64,000 nt of DNA from Pyruvatibacter sp. HU-CL02332 (GTDB lineage: Bacteria; Pseudomonadota; Alphaproteobacteria; CGMCC-115125), in the NCBI RefSeq assembly GCF_040362765.1, contig NZ_BAABWK010000001.1, positions 248,001 through 312,000 of the forward strand, in the 5' to 3' direction. Of this stretch, positions 27,536 to 36,055 are shown in pieces. A program made the position numbers and the translations under genes. Position 1 is the first letter of the stretch. The number at the start of each line of letters is the position of its first letter. A model generated the notes under the pieces. The model searched no databases. It was given only the letters and a program-made list of their open reading frames with translations, and was not told where the DNA came from.

Positions 27536-28653
27536 TTGGCACCGTCCAGCATGTCTGCAAATCCGGATGGGTCATGAGCACCGATAATCAGCTGTTCAAA
27601 CACGCCCTGTCCCTTGCGCACCTTGCCGTCCGGCGTTGTCATGGTCGCGGAGGAAAACGCCTGAATATGCAGATGCTCAAACGACAATGCCGGCGCATCC
27701 GCCAGAACAATCTCGTCATATCCAAGGGCATTCTCGCCCTTGAAGTGACCATGCCCCCAGTCAGAGCCCACATAGCCAAGTCCCTGCATGTAGAAAGTGT
27801 AGTGCGGCTCCAGCGTGATCGTGGTGTCACCGTCTTCGCCGTTGAGTGTCAGCGTCGCCCCGGCAGCATGGCGCGTGCCCGGCTTGAACGTCACGTCAGA
27901 TGAACACTGCGCATACTCCACCGGCTCACCGCCGACAGGACACACGACACCATTGGTGTTCCATGCGTGCCCCTGCCGGTCAGAATTGATGTGATAGAGC
28001 GAAATCCGGTCATCGAAATTGAGCGGACACCACAGCCAGTAGAATTGCGGCTCCGGTGGCGGTGCAACAGGCTGGCTGTCTGCAGCGCCCACAGGCCGAA
28101 TACCCCAGGAGCGATCGCGCGTACCGCGATAGCGTGGGCTCGTCACCTCAATGCGTTTGCCCTGAACTTCAATCCAGCCTTCCCACTCACCGTTCTGCGT
28201 CAGGCGGGTGTAGTCCAGCACAGTGCGCGGGCCGACCCGTGAAATGAACCGTGGCTCTTCAAGGGCCTGCGTACGGCCCGTAAAGGTCAGATTGGCGCTG
28301 ATGCCATGCTCGTTGTCTTCCACAACAACGCGCAGCACCTGCAACGGTTCCACAATCTCAACGCGGATTGGCCCCACCTGCGTGTCCATCCGCTCCATAT
28401 GCATCACCTTTGAGGCATGCACATTCTTCTGCACCCCATCCACGATGACGCAGAACGCCGCATCCATGATGTTGTGACCGGGATAAACCCCAAACGCGCA
28501 CGCAAAGTGCCCGTCGCCACCTACCTCTGCTGCATCCTGCGGATAGCCATTGAAGAAATAGCGGTCATAGAAATTGCGGTCGGTGGTTGCATAGGCAATC
28601 GGCACCGGCGCCTGATGGATCGGATAATCATCGGCCTTGGTAAGCATGGCCAC
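27532..28653 (-). CDS. Conserved hypothetical protein, possibly AttH/lipocalin-like beta-barrel
   Basis: 373 residues, beta-rich, no signal peptide. Repeated patterns such as RYRGTRDRSWGIRPVG and QFYWLWCPLNFDD recall the hydroxyneurosporene synthase/AttH-like double beta-barrel family, in which a conserved RSWG segment lines a lipid pocket. I am not certain of the family. It is first in the operon with the phosphotransferase, suggesting a role in a hydrophobic substrate pathway. ATG 28653 has GGGAG five bases upstream. Confidence 0.6.
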   Translation of the reverse strand: MAMLTKADDYPIHQAPVPIAYATTDRNFYDRYFFNGYPQDAAEVGGDGHFACAFGVYPGHNIMDAAFCVIVDGVQKNVHASKVMHMERMDTQVGPIRVEIVEPLQVLRVVVEDNEHGISANLTFTGRTQALEEPRFISRVGPRTVLDYTRLTQNGEWEGWIEVQGKRIEVTSPRYRGTRDRSWGIRPVGAADSQPVAPPPEPQFYWLWCPLNFDDRISLYHINSDRQGHAWNTNGVVCPVGGEPVEYAQCSSDVTFKPGTRHAAGATLTLNGEDGDTTITLEPHYTFYMQGLGYVGSDWGHGHFKGENALGYDEIVLADAPALSFEHLHIQAFSSATMTTPDGKVRKGQGVFEQLIIGAHDPSGFADMLDGAK

Positions 28654-28747
28654 TCCCTGAGGTATTGTGTTTTTAATTGGGTCGAATGAGAACCGCCCCC
28701 GCCCGACGGGTCAAGCATATGCGCCCGCCAAAACAAGGAATTTGCAG

Positions 28748-29131
28748 ATGAAACTCTGGCTGACCCTCGCCGCCTTGAACGGATTCATCGCAGTTGCCGC
28801 AGGGGCATTCGGGGCTCACGGGCTTCAGGGACGTGTCGGCGAGCGCGCATTGGCAGCATTTGAAACCGGCGCGCAATATCACATGTATCACGCCCTGGCT
28901 TTGATTGGCGTTGCCTGGCTCGCCAGCATCAGCACACAAACCGGAATCACAGCCACGGGAACACATATTGCGGGGTGGGCGTTCCTGACCGGTATCATCC
29001 TGTTCTCAGGATCGCTGTATTTCTACGGCCTGACAGAAAGCCGCGCGCTGGTGCTCATTACACCGCTGGGCGGCCTTGCCTTCCTTGTAGGCTGGGGAAC
29101 CCTTTTGTACGCCGCGATCAAAAGCACCTAG
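28748..29131 (+). CDS. DUF423 family small membrane protein
   Basis: 127 residues with four hydrophobic helices and the family pattern AGAFGAHGL near residue 21 and GAQYHMYHALAL. DUF423 (YgdD-type) inner-membrane proteins are widespread and have no settled function. Start ATG 28748 follows AAGGA. It is divergent from the preceding operon and 169 bases before the acyl-CoA ligase gene. Confidence 0.88.
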   Translation: MKLWLTLAALNGFIAVAAGAFGAHGLQGRVGERALAAFETGAQYHMYHALALIGVAWLASISTQTGITATGTHIAGWAFLTGIILFSGSLYFYGLTESRALVLITPLGGLAFLVGWGTLLYAAIKST

Positions 29132-29300
29132 GGCGCCAGACCACGCTTTCTTCTGTCAAAAATATTCGACGCAATAGGATGTCTACATCCCCATGACTCT
29201 CGCCTCCCCATCCTGTATGGTCCCGCGCAAAATCAGGCACACCGCACCTTAGCGGACAGAAAAGTGCCGAAATTCAGCGTTTTTCAGGGAGATACACGGC

Positions 29301-31058
29301 ATGAGTGAAGCCGCAGCTACGTCCACACCCGAGATTCCGTCCGAACCGATCATGAGCGTCGCAGACGCCCACGCCCTCATGACCTCACCGGGCACGCCAT
29401 TCGAAGTGACCGAAGCAGAAGTGCGCGGTTTGAAGATGCGCGTGTGGAAGGAAGCCAAAAACAGCCTGCGCGAACTGTTTGCCATGGCCAAGGAACACGG
29501 CGACCACGAATTCGTGGTGTTCGAAGACGACCGCCTGTCCTATCGCGAGTTCCACAAGGCCGCGTCCGCCCTCGCCCACAAGCTCAAGGATGAGTATGGT
29601 GTCAAGAAGGGTGACCGCGTCGCCATCGCCATGCGCAACTACCCGGAATGGCCAATCGCATTTTTCGCAGGCGCGTCCATTGGCGCCATCATGGTTCCGC
29701 TTAACTCATGGTGGACCGGCGAAGAGCTGGAATACGGCCTTGAAGATTCCGGCACATCTCTCGTCTTTGCCGATGAAGAACGCGCCCATGCAATTTCTGC
29801 CTTTGCAAACCGCCTTGGCATCAAGTCTGTGATCGCTGCACGCGCGACTAAGCTGCCCGACAGCGACGCGAAGGTTGAACACTTCGCCGACGTCCTGTGC
29901 AAGCACGAAGACTATGCGTCCCTGCCGGATCAAGAACCACCTGTTGTTGAGCTGGTGCCCGAAGACGACGCCACCATCATGTACACGTCAGGCACCACAG
30001 GCCGCCCGAAAGGCGCCCTGGGCACCCAGCGCAACATCTGCGGCAACGTTGTTGGTCTCGGCATCGCGCCGGTGCGTCAGCTTCTGCGCTACGGCCAGCC
30101 TTTGCCGGATGTCGCCAACATGCCCAAGAAGTGCATGCTGATTTCCGTCCCGCTGTTCCACGCAACAGGCCTGCACGCCATCCTGTGCGGTACACTCAAC
30201 GCCGGCAACAAGCTGGTCATGATGTTCAAATGGGACCCGACCCGTGCGCTGGAACTCATCGAGCGCGAAAAGATCAACAGCTTCGGCGGTGTGCCCGCCA
30301 TGGTATGGCAGGTCGTTGAGCATCCTGAGTTCGACACCTACGACACCTCAAGTGTTGAAGGCATCGGCTATGGCGGTGCTCCTGCAGCACCTGAGCTTGT
30401 TGAAAAGATCAAAAAGCTCTTCCCGGCCTCATCAGCCGCAAATGGCTACGGCCTGACCGAAACATCTGCCGCCTCGAGCCAGAATGCAGGCCTTGAATAC
30501 ATCGCCAAGCCTGAAAGCTGCGGTCCGGCCATTCCCGTATGCGACGTAAAAGTCGTTGATGAGAAGGGCAACACGCTGCCAACCGGCGAAGTCGGCGAAC
30601 TTTGGATCTTTGGTCCAAACGTCGTGAAGGAATACTGGAACAAGCCAGAAGCCACAGCTGAAACATTCACGGATGGCTGGCTTCACTCCGGTGACCTTGC
30701 TCGGATTGATGAAGAAGGCTTCATCTACATCCTCGACCGCGCCAAGGACATGCTCATCCGTGGCGGTGAAAACGTATACTGCGTTGAAGTGGAAGATGCG
30801 CTCTACAGCCACGACGATGTCATGGATGCCGCTGTCATCGGTATCCCGCACAAGGTTCTTGGCGAAGAAGTTGGCGCCGTCATTCAGGTAACACCTGGTT
30901 CAAGCGTCACCGAAGGTGATCTGCAGACATTCGTGCGTCAGCATCTCGCCGCATTCAAAGTGCCGGTGAAGATTGAACTGCGCACCGATCCGCTTCCACG
31001 AAATGCGAATGGTAAAATCCTCAAGCGTCAGCTGCGTGAGGAATGGGGCCTCATCTAA
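29301..31058 (+). CDS. Acyl-CoA synthetase / AMP-dependent ligase
   Basis: 585 residues of the ANL adenylating superfamily. Motifs in order: TIMYTSGTTGRPKG (P-loop), NGYGLTETS, HSGDLARIDEEGF, DRAKDMLIRGGENVY and the catalytic Lys in RNANGKILKR. It should activate a fatty, branched or aromatic acid to its CoA ester; chain length cannot be read from sequence. GGGAG lies nine bases before the ATG. The gene ends at a strong terminator and appears monocistronic. Confidence 0.9.
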   Translation: MSEAAATSTPEIPSEPIMSVADAHALMTSPGTPFEVTEAEVRGLKMRVWKEAKNSLRELFAMAKEHGDHEFVVFEDDRLSYREFHKAASALAHKLKDEYGVKKGDRVAIAMRNYPEWPIAFFAGASIGAIMVPLNSWWTGEELEYGLEDSGTSLVFADEERAHAISAFANRLGIKSVIAARATKLPDSDAKVEHFADVLCKHEDYASLPDQEPPVVELVPEDDATIMYTSGTTGRPKGALGTQRNICGNVVGLGIAPVRQLLRYGQPLPDVANMPKKCMLISVPLFHATGLHAILCGTLNAGNKLVMMFKWDPTRALELIEREKINSFGGVPAMVWQVVEHPEFDTYDTSSVEGIGYGGAPAAPELVEKIKKLFPASSAANGYGLTETSAASSQNAGLEYIAKPESCGPAIPVCDVKVVDEKGNTLPTGEVGELWIFGPNVVKEYWNKPEATAETFTDGWLHSGDLARIDEEGFIYILDRAKDMLIRGGENVYCVEVEDALYSHDDVMDAAVIGIPHKVLGEEVGAVIQVTPGSSVTEGDLQTFVRQHLAAFKVPVKIELRTDPLPRNANGKILKRQLREEWGLI

Positions 31059-31083
31059 CGTCCCTTCAAACAACAAGCACAAC

Positions 31084-31118
31084 AAAACGGCGCAGCAAAA
31101 ACTTGCTGCGCCGTTTTT
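31084..31118 (+). terminator. Rho-independent terminator of the acyl-CoA ligase gene
   Basis: AAAACGGCGCAGCAA at 31084-31098 and TTGCTGCGCCGTTTT at 31103-31117 pair perfectly over 15 bp around a four-base loop, with the T-tract at 31114-31118. It begins 26 bases after the stop codon. Confidence 0.93.
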
Positions 31119-31758
31119 GTTTGCAGTGCGCGCAGAGCGTTTTGATGTGTGTGTTGGAGTCCGTTGTGTGTTTTACAAACGAATCAATACGCACCAAAAA
31201 TGCAAAAAACGCGCACTCGACACCTTTTGCACGCAACCAAAAAAATCAATCCCGCGACAAGTGATGCATCTGCGCAACACGCCTGTGCATAGCTTTGCAA
31301 AGCCGCAACGGAACAAACAACTTAGCAGCGTTGCATACATCTCATGCTGCACTGAGGAGTCGGCCGCCTGCCACAGGCATACCCAAAAAAGCAAGTGTTT
31401 GACTGCGTTTCAGCGTTTTTAGTCAGTATACGGATAAGCGCCAAACAAACGCTGCGAAGTGAAAGCACCACATCAAACATGTCAGCACCCACCGCATGCA
31501 ACACTGCGCTCGATATCTTGCTGAAGAGTCCGTTGCGCCAATGAACACGCGCAAACACTTGCAGCAGCGCCCAATCGAATAACACTCTGTTAACCACAAG
31601 AACGTAACCGTCCTTGTGCGTAATTAGCTCAAGCCGGCGTGCGTCTTCGTTTGAAGGGTGTCGGCCATTGGCCGGACTTACCGGTGACGGCACCACTAAA
31701 GACACACGATCAGTGATGTTGACCTGGTGTGACATGAGAAAGATTGGGAGAGGACCAC
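31119..31758. other. 640-base region without a gene, upstream of the histone-like gene
   Basis: No reading frame with family likeness or a normal codon pattern. The plus strand is rich in A and C with many short words such as CAAAAAA, GCAAC and CAAACAAAC, unlike the coding DNA around it. It holds an imperfect inverted repeat at 31595-31618 and a CGGCCA/TGGCCG repeat at 31662-31674. It lies between a strong terminator and the start of the H1-like gene. It may hold a long leader or a small RNA, but I cannot define ends. Confidence 0.5.
31595..31618. repeat. Imperfect inverted repeat in the long intergenic region
   Basis: CACAAGAACG at 31595-31604 and CGTCCTTGTG at 31609-31618 pair at nine of ten positions with a TAAC loop. 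It could be an RNA hairpin or an operator. No T-tract follows. Confidence 0.35.
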
Positions 31759-32223
31759 ATGGCTGCTAAAAAGAAAGCCGCTACGAAGAAGAAATCCGCC
31801 GCTAAAAAGAAAGCGGCACCTAAGCGGAAAGTTGCCGCGAAAAAGAAAACAGTGAAGAAGGCTGCTCCTAAGCGGAAAGCCGCAGCGAAGAAGAAAACTG
31901 CTGCTAAGAAGCGCCCCGCCGCTAAGAAGAAAGCAGCAACGAAGAAAAAGGCCGCTGCTAAGAAGCGCCCTGCTGCGAAGAAGAAAGCAGCAACGAAGAA
32001 GAAGGCTACTGCCAAGAAGCGCCCCGCCGCTAAGAAGAAGGCAGCAGCCAAGAAGAAGTCAGCTGCTAAGAAGCGGCCTGCTGCGAAGAAGAAGGCCGCT
32101 GCTAAGAAGCGTCCTGCTGCCAAGAAGAAAGCTGCCGCTAAGAAGCGCCCTGCAGCTAAGCGGAAAGCAGCGCCTAAGCGTAAAGCAGCTCCAAAGCGTA
32201 AGGCTGCGAAACGTCGCGGCTGA
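31759..32223 (+). CDS. Histone H1-like lysine/alanine-rich repeat protein
   Basis: 154 residues made almost only of Lys, Ala, Arg and Pro. A short unit of the form AAKKRPAAKKKAA repeats along the chain, with APKRK units at both ends. Such proteins bind DNA without sequence specificity and compact the nucleoid (H1-like, AlgP/Hc1-like). The reading frame is supported by ATG 31759 with GAGAGGA four bases upstream and by the terminator behind it. The repeats make the length prone to change by slippage. Confidence 0.85.
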   Translation: MAAKKKAATKKKSAAKKKAAPKRKVAAKKKTVKKAAPKRKAAAKKKTAAKKRPAAKKKAATKKKAAAKKRPAAKKKAATKKKATAKKRPAAKKKAAAKKKSAAKKRPAAKKKAAAKKRPAAKKKAAAKKRPAAKRKAAPKRKAAPKRKAAKRRG

Positions 32224-32231
32224 AAGGACCT

Positions 32232-32253
32232 CTTGGCACCCATAAGTGCCAAG
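32232..32253 (+). other. Hairpin just after the histone-like gene
   Basis: CTTGGCAC at 32232-32239 and GTGCCAAG at 32246-32253 form a perfect 8-bp stem with a six-base loop, eight bases after the stop codon and without a T-tract. It may protect the mRNA 3' end or bind a protein. The proper terminator follows 28 bases later. Confidence 0.5.
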
Positions 32254-32280
32254 TCCAGATAGGCTGACGAAGCACTGGAC

Positions 32281-32316
32281 AAACCGGCGGCACCCTTTGG
32301 GGAGCCGCCGGTTTTT
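32281..32316 (+). terminator. Rho-independent terminator of the histone-like gene
   Basis: AAACCGGCGGC at 32281-32291 pairs with GCCGCCGGTTT at 32304-32314 (11 bp, 12-base loop), and five T end the structure at 32312-32316. Confidence 0.9.
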
Positions 32317-32381
32317 CCTTATCTGGGCCTTCGTTTTTGACGGATGGCCCAAAAGGCTAACGGCCGGTTCTCTTTGACGTG

Positions 32382-33980
32382 ATGAACGACACGGCTAGAG
32401 TCGCAGCGAACTCTTTATCGCTCGGATCTAACAACGTGACCCAGACCACCCACACAGCCACGCCAACACCTACCGTCCCCGGCACGCAGCAATCCATCAT
32501 CGTGCTTGGGTCAGGCATTGCCGGCCTAGCCTCATCGCTTGCCCTAAGCCGCGACGGCCACACCGTCACTGTGCTGGACCGTGATGCGCCCCCGCCCGCC
32601 ACATCTGCAGATGAAGCCTTCACCCAATGGAACCGCAAAGGCGTTGGCCATGTGCGTCACAGCCATGCGTTCCTTGCGGTTCTCTATCAACTGCTGCGCG
32701 ACAGTTACCCGGACCTGCTGCAGCGCCTGCTTGATGCCGGCTGCCGCGAACTGACATTTGAAGATGGTCTGCCAGCGACCCTGCGCGATACCTATCAGCC
32801 ATCGCCAGATGATCTGGACCTGACGATCCTCACCTCCCGCCGCACAACGCTGGAGTTTGTCATTCGCGGCTATGTCGCAGAACTTCCCAATGTGACGCTG
32901 GAAACCGGCGTGCGCGTGCGTGACCTCGTCGTCGATACAATGACCACACCGCCGACAGTCACAGGTGTGATGGCGGAAACAGACACAAAACCCTTAAGCC
33001 CCCGCCACGCCGACATTGTGATTGATGCAACCGGCCGAACGTCACAGGTGCCGACGTGGCTGGCCAAGGAAGGTATCGTTCCAACCGAAGAGACCGAACC
33101 CTGCGGCATCCTCTACTTCACCCGCCACTACCGGCTGAAACCCGGCTGCGACGAGCCGTCCCGTGGCATTGTCCCCGGCGCCGGTGATCTGGGATATCTC
33201 AAATACGGCGTCTTTCCCGCGGACAATGGCTGCTTTTCCATCACCCTCGCCGTCCCTGAGATAGAAACCGGCCTGCGCATGGCCATGGTGGACCCGGCAA
33301 AGTTCGACGCCGCCTGCCTATCCCTGCCCGGCATTGCCGATTGGGTATCACCAGACCGGTCCGACCCCGCAAGCAAGGTGCTTGGCATGGGCAAACTTGC
33401 CAGTCGCTGGCGGTCTTTCATCGCCACGGATGATGAGGGCAAGCAACGTGCACTGGTGACCAACTTCTTTGCCATTGGTGACGCAGCCATCCGCACAAAC
33501 CCGCTTTATGGCCGCGGCTGCTCCTGCGCCTTTGTGGAAGCCCATGCGCTTGCAGAAACCTTGCAGGCCAATAGTGACCCCCAACAACGCGCCATCATCT
33601 ATGCCGACAGGCTGGAGCAGGCCATTCGCCCCTACTACGACAGCATGGTGAAGCAGGACAAAAGCTCCATGCGTCAGGCCGAGCGAGGCGTCAGCGGCAT
33701 AAAGAGCACAAGCCTGAAAGGTCGGTTGATGGCCAGTTTTGCTGAAGACGCCATCACACCTGCGGTGCGTGGCAGCACGCCCCTGCTGCGCGAAGCCATG
33801 AAAGGCTTTCACATGCTGGAGCCGCCCATGGACTGGCTGCAACGCCCGGCAAACATCCTGCGGATCCTGTGGATGTGGGTGCGCCCCAAGGCCACAAAGA
33901 AACACCTCTATCCGCCAAAGCTAGGGCCCGAGCGCGATGAAATGCATCTGCGCCTCAACGCGAATCCCGCCACCGCTTAG
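32382..33980 (+). CDS. FAD-dependent oxidoreductase
   Basis: 532 residues. A dinucleotide-binding motif IIVLGSGIAGLASSLAL with the acidic end VTVLDRD lies about 40 residues in. The second FAD contact is FFAIGDAAIRTNPLYGRGCS. The layout fits the p-hydroxybenzoate hydroxylase/geranylgeranyl reductase-like superfamily. The C-terminal ~100 residues are not recognised. The start is uncertain: ATG 32382 directly follows an in-frame GTG and neither has a clear ribosome site. It is the first of four same-strand genes ending at 35832. Confidence 0.8.
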   Translation: MNDTARVAANSLSLGSNNVTQTTHTATPTPTVPGTQQSIIVLGSGIAGLASSLALSRDGHTVTVLDRDAPPPATSADEAFTQWNRKGVGHVRHSHAFLAVLYQLLRDSYPDLLQRLLDAGCRELTFEDGLPATLRDTYQPSPDDLDLTILTSRRTTLEFVIRGYVAELPNVTLETGVRVRDLVVDTMTTPPTVTGVMAETDTKPLSPRHADIVIDATGRTSQVPTWLAKEGIVPTEETEPCGILYFTRHYRLKPGCDEPSRGIVPGAGDLGYLKYGVFPADNGCFSITLAVPEIETGLRMAMVDPAKFDAACLSLPGIADWVSPDRSDPASKVLGMGKLASRWRSFIATDDEGKQRALVTNFFAIGDAAIRTNPLYGRGCSCAFVEAHALAETLQANSDPQQRAIIYADRLEQAIRPYYDSMVKQDKSSMRQAERGVSGIKSTSLKGRLMASFAEDAITPAVRGSTPLLREAMKGFHMLEPPMDWLQRPANILRILWMWVRPKATKKHLYPPKLGPERDEMHLRLNANPATA

Positions 33981-34013
33981 CGATACAATTAAAAATCAGA
34001 AAAGAGCTGCTCC

Positions 34014-34991
34014 ATGTCGTTTCCAGAGCCCAAATTCATCGAGGCCAATGGTCTCAAACTTGCCGTCTATGAGCAGGGCACAGGTGTGCCTGTCGTCATG
34101 TGCCACGGCTTCCCGGAACTGGCTTTTTCGTGGCGTCACCAGATACCCGCCGTCGCTGACGCAGGCTTCCGCGCCATAGCAGCGGACCAGCGCGGATATG
34201 GGCGCACGGTAGATGCCACAACCGGCAAAATCCCCGCCGCCATTGAAGACTACGATATGGAACATCTGACCGGCGACATGGTGGCGATGCTCGATGAACT
34301 GGGCATCGACAAAGCCATCTTCTGTGGACATGACTGGGGTGGATTCGTTGTGTGGCAGATGCCCCTGCGCCATCCAGATCGCGTCGCCGGCGTCATCGGC
34401 GTCAACACGCCTTACATCGCACGCGGACCGATTGATCCGATCGAAGCCATGCGCGCCACAATGGGCGAAGACATGTACATCGTGTTTTTCCAGAAGCCAG
34501 GCGCTGCAGACGAGCTATTCGGCAAGGACATCGCAAAGTCCCTGCGCTTTTGGTACCGCAAGAGCGCCGTCACCCTCGAAGACTTCGACAATGCCGCCCC
34601 TGACGCAGCCAAGAACCTGGCCCTCGCCAAACTGTTTGAAGTCCCCGAAGAAGAATGGGGCGGCGACCCACTGCTGACCGCTGAAGAAGCGGCGTACTAC
34701 CACCAAGCATTCACCAGCACCGGCTTCACCGGCGGCCTCAACTGGTACCGCAACTTCACCCGCAACTGGGAGCGCTCCGCAGACCTTCCAGATCAGGTGA
34801 ATGTCCCCTGCCTGATGATCTCGGCAGCCAACGACGTTGTCCTGCGCCCGGAACTCACCGAAGGCATGGAGCAGTTCTGCCCCGACCTTGAGAAACATAT
34901 CATCCCTGATTGTGGCCACTGGACTCAGGCTGAAAAGCCGGATGAACTGAACGCTCTCATCACGGACTGGCTGAAACGCCGCTTCGCTTGA
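34014..34991 (+). CDS. Alpha/beta hydrolase, epoxide hydrolase-like
   Basis: 325 residues with the epoxide hydrolase pattern: oxyanion motif HGFPE at 31-35, nucleophile Asp107 in CGHDWGG, a Tyr in the lid segment LNWYRNF, and the acid/base pair in AANDVVL and DCGHWTQ. This supports hydrolysis of an epoxide to a diol, although haloalkane-like activity cannot be excluded. It starts 33 bases after the FAD oxidoreductase, whose product could be its substrate. Confidence 0.87.
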   Translation: MSFPEPKFIEANGLKLAVYEQGTGVPVVMCHGFPELAFSWRHQIPAVADAGFRAIAADQRGYGRTVDATTGKIPAAIEDYDMEHLTGDMVAMLDELGIDKAIFCGHDWGGFVVWQMPLRHPDRVAGVIGVNTPYIARGPIDPIEAMRATMGEDMYIVFFQKPGAADELFGKDIAKSLRFWYRKSAVTLEDFDNAAPDAAKNLALAKLFEVPEEEWGGDPLLTAEEAAYYHQAFTSTGFTGGLNWYRNFTRNWERSADLPDQVNVPCLMISAANDVVLRPELTEGMEQFCPDLEKHIIPDCGHWTQAEKPDELNALITDWLKRRFA

Positions 34992-35018
34992 AGCTCCCAG
35001 GAAGGGTAACAACAGCAA

Positions 35019-35429
35019 ATGAGCGACCGCGCCGCCCTTCTGTTCGCCAATGATGCGTTCTATCAAGCCTTCGCTGATAGCGACATACAGGCCATGGCAT
35101 CCCTGTGGGCAGCGGATGACGCCATTACCTGCCTGCACCCCGGCTGGGCGCCCCTGCGCGGCTTTGAGGATGTGCTGTCATCGTTCCAGAGCATATTCGA
35201 AGGCCCGGCACCGCCCGCCATCACGCCGCTGTCCGCAGACGTGACCATGCACGGCCATGTCGGGATTGTGATTTGCTACGAGTTGATCGGATCGGATTAC
35301 CTGATCGCCACGAACATGTTCCGAAAGGACGCGGAGAATGGCAGCTGGAAACTGATTCATCATCAGGCCGGCCCCGCCAACGAACCGCCGATACAAGAAG
35401 AAGAAACCAAACCGGCAGCTATTAACTAG
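35019..35429 (+). CDS. NTF2/SnoaL-like small protein
   Basis: 136 residues, with an alpha-helical start (LLFANDAFYQAFADSDIQAMASLWA), the segment TCLHPGWAPLRGFEDVLSSF and a C-terminal sheet ending in WKLIHHQAGP. This is the ketosteroid isomerase-like fold of DUF4440/SnoaL-like proteins. Members act as isomerases, cyclases or ligand carriers; no activity can be assigned. It lies 27 bases after the hydrolase gene. Confidence 0.8.
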   Translation: MSDRAALLFANDAFYQAFADSDIQAMASLWAADDAITCLHPGWAPLRGFEDVLSSFQSIFEGPAPPAITPLSADVTMHGHVGIVICYELIGSDYLIATNMFRKDAENGSWKLIHHQAGPANEPPIQEEETKPAAIN

Positions 35430-35454
35430 CGCCGACCATCAAGAGGGGACAAAA

Positions 35455-35832
35455 ATGGACATGATGGCCGACATCGCCCGCGAAGGACTGCTCATCCAAG
35501 GCTGGGTCTACTGGATGATAGCCCTGAACACCGCGGCTATTCTCTTTGTGTTTCACCGCGTTGAAGCCCGGTGGATCCTGGGAGCCTGGATCGCCAACCT
35601 CTTCCTTATGGGCTTCCTCTACGACACCTATGGCTACACCCGAATTCTGGGCCTGTCGCACATCATCTTGTGGACCCCGCTGCTTGTTTATCTGTGGCGT
35701 CGGCGCAGCTCGTTCGATGCCTCAACCTGGGGCGGTCGGTATCTGTGGGTGGTCTCGATCACCATTTTTGTGTCGCTGATCTTCGATTACGTAGATCTGG
35801 TACGCTATTTTATGGGTGATCAGGCCGCATAA
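35455..35832 (+). CDS. Small integral membrane protein of unknown function
   Basis: 125 residues with about four hydrophobic segments (VYWMIALNTAAILFVFH, WILGAWIANLFLMGFLY, ILGLSHIILWTPLLVYLW, YLWVVSITIFVSLIF). I do not recognise a family. It is 25 bases after the NTF2-like gene, with GAGGGG nine bases before the ATG. It is likely the last gene of the four-gene run, since 223 bases without a gene follow. Confidence 0.7.
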   Translation: MDMMADIAREGLLIQGWVYWMIALNTAAILFVFHRVEARWILGAWIANLFLMGFLYDTYGYTRILGLSHIILWTPLLVYLWRRRSSFDASTWGGRYLWVVSITIFVSLIFDYVDLVRYFMGDQAA

Positions 35833-36055
35833 TTCCTTGTCAGGCCTTGAATTTTCGCCTTCCTGACTAATTTGTAAGCTCCCTTGGCGTGTGCGGTGCA
35901 CATCGTTATGATCGCGCCGCAACATGCCTGGCGGGAGCCGCAGCCTCATGCGCGGTGGCCATCGCCGATTTCAAAGGCGTGTTTTCTTTTTTGTGGGATT
36001 TCCCGCCATTTATAAGCAGGCGCGCCGCAATGTGCGTTTGCAGGAGTAAGGCTAT

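Noticed and set aside
26447-27577. 376-codon plus-strand frame opposite the phosphotransferase gene
   Set aside because: The minus strand has catalytic motifs of the APH family and coupled overlaps. The plus frame is an antisense shadow.
31322-31735. Minus-strand 137-codon frame in the long intergenic region
   Set aside because: No ribosome site, no recognisable family, and Cys/Arg-rich random-looking composition.
31710-32282. Minus-strand frame of repeated AAAFFLAAGRFLA units, possible membrane protein
   Set aside because: It is the mirror of the Lys/Ala repeat gene. The plus strand has the ribosome site, sensible start and terminator.
35846-35880. GTCAGG...CCTGAC inverted repeat after the small membrane protein gene
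   Set aside because: Six-base arms around a 17-base loop and no T-run. It is likely to be chance.
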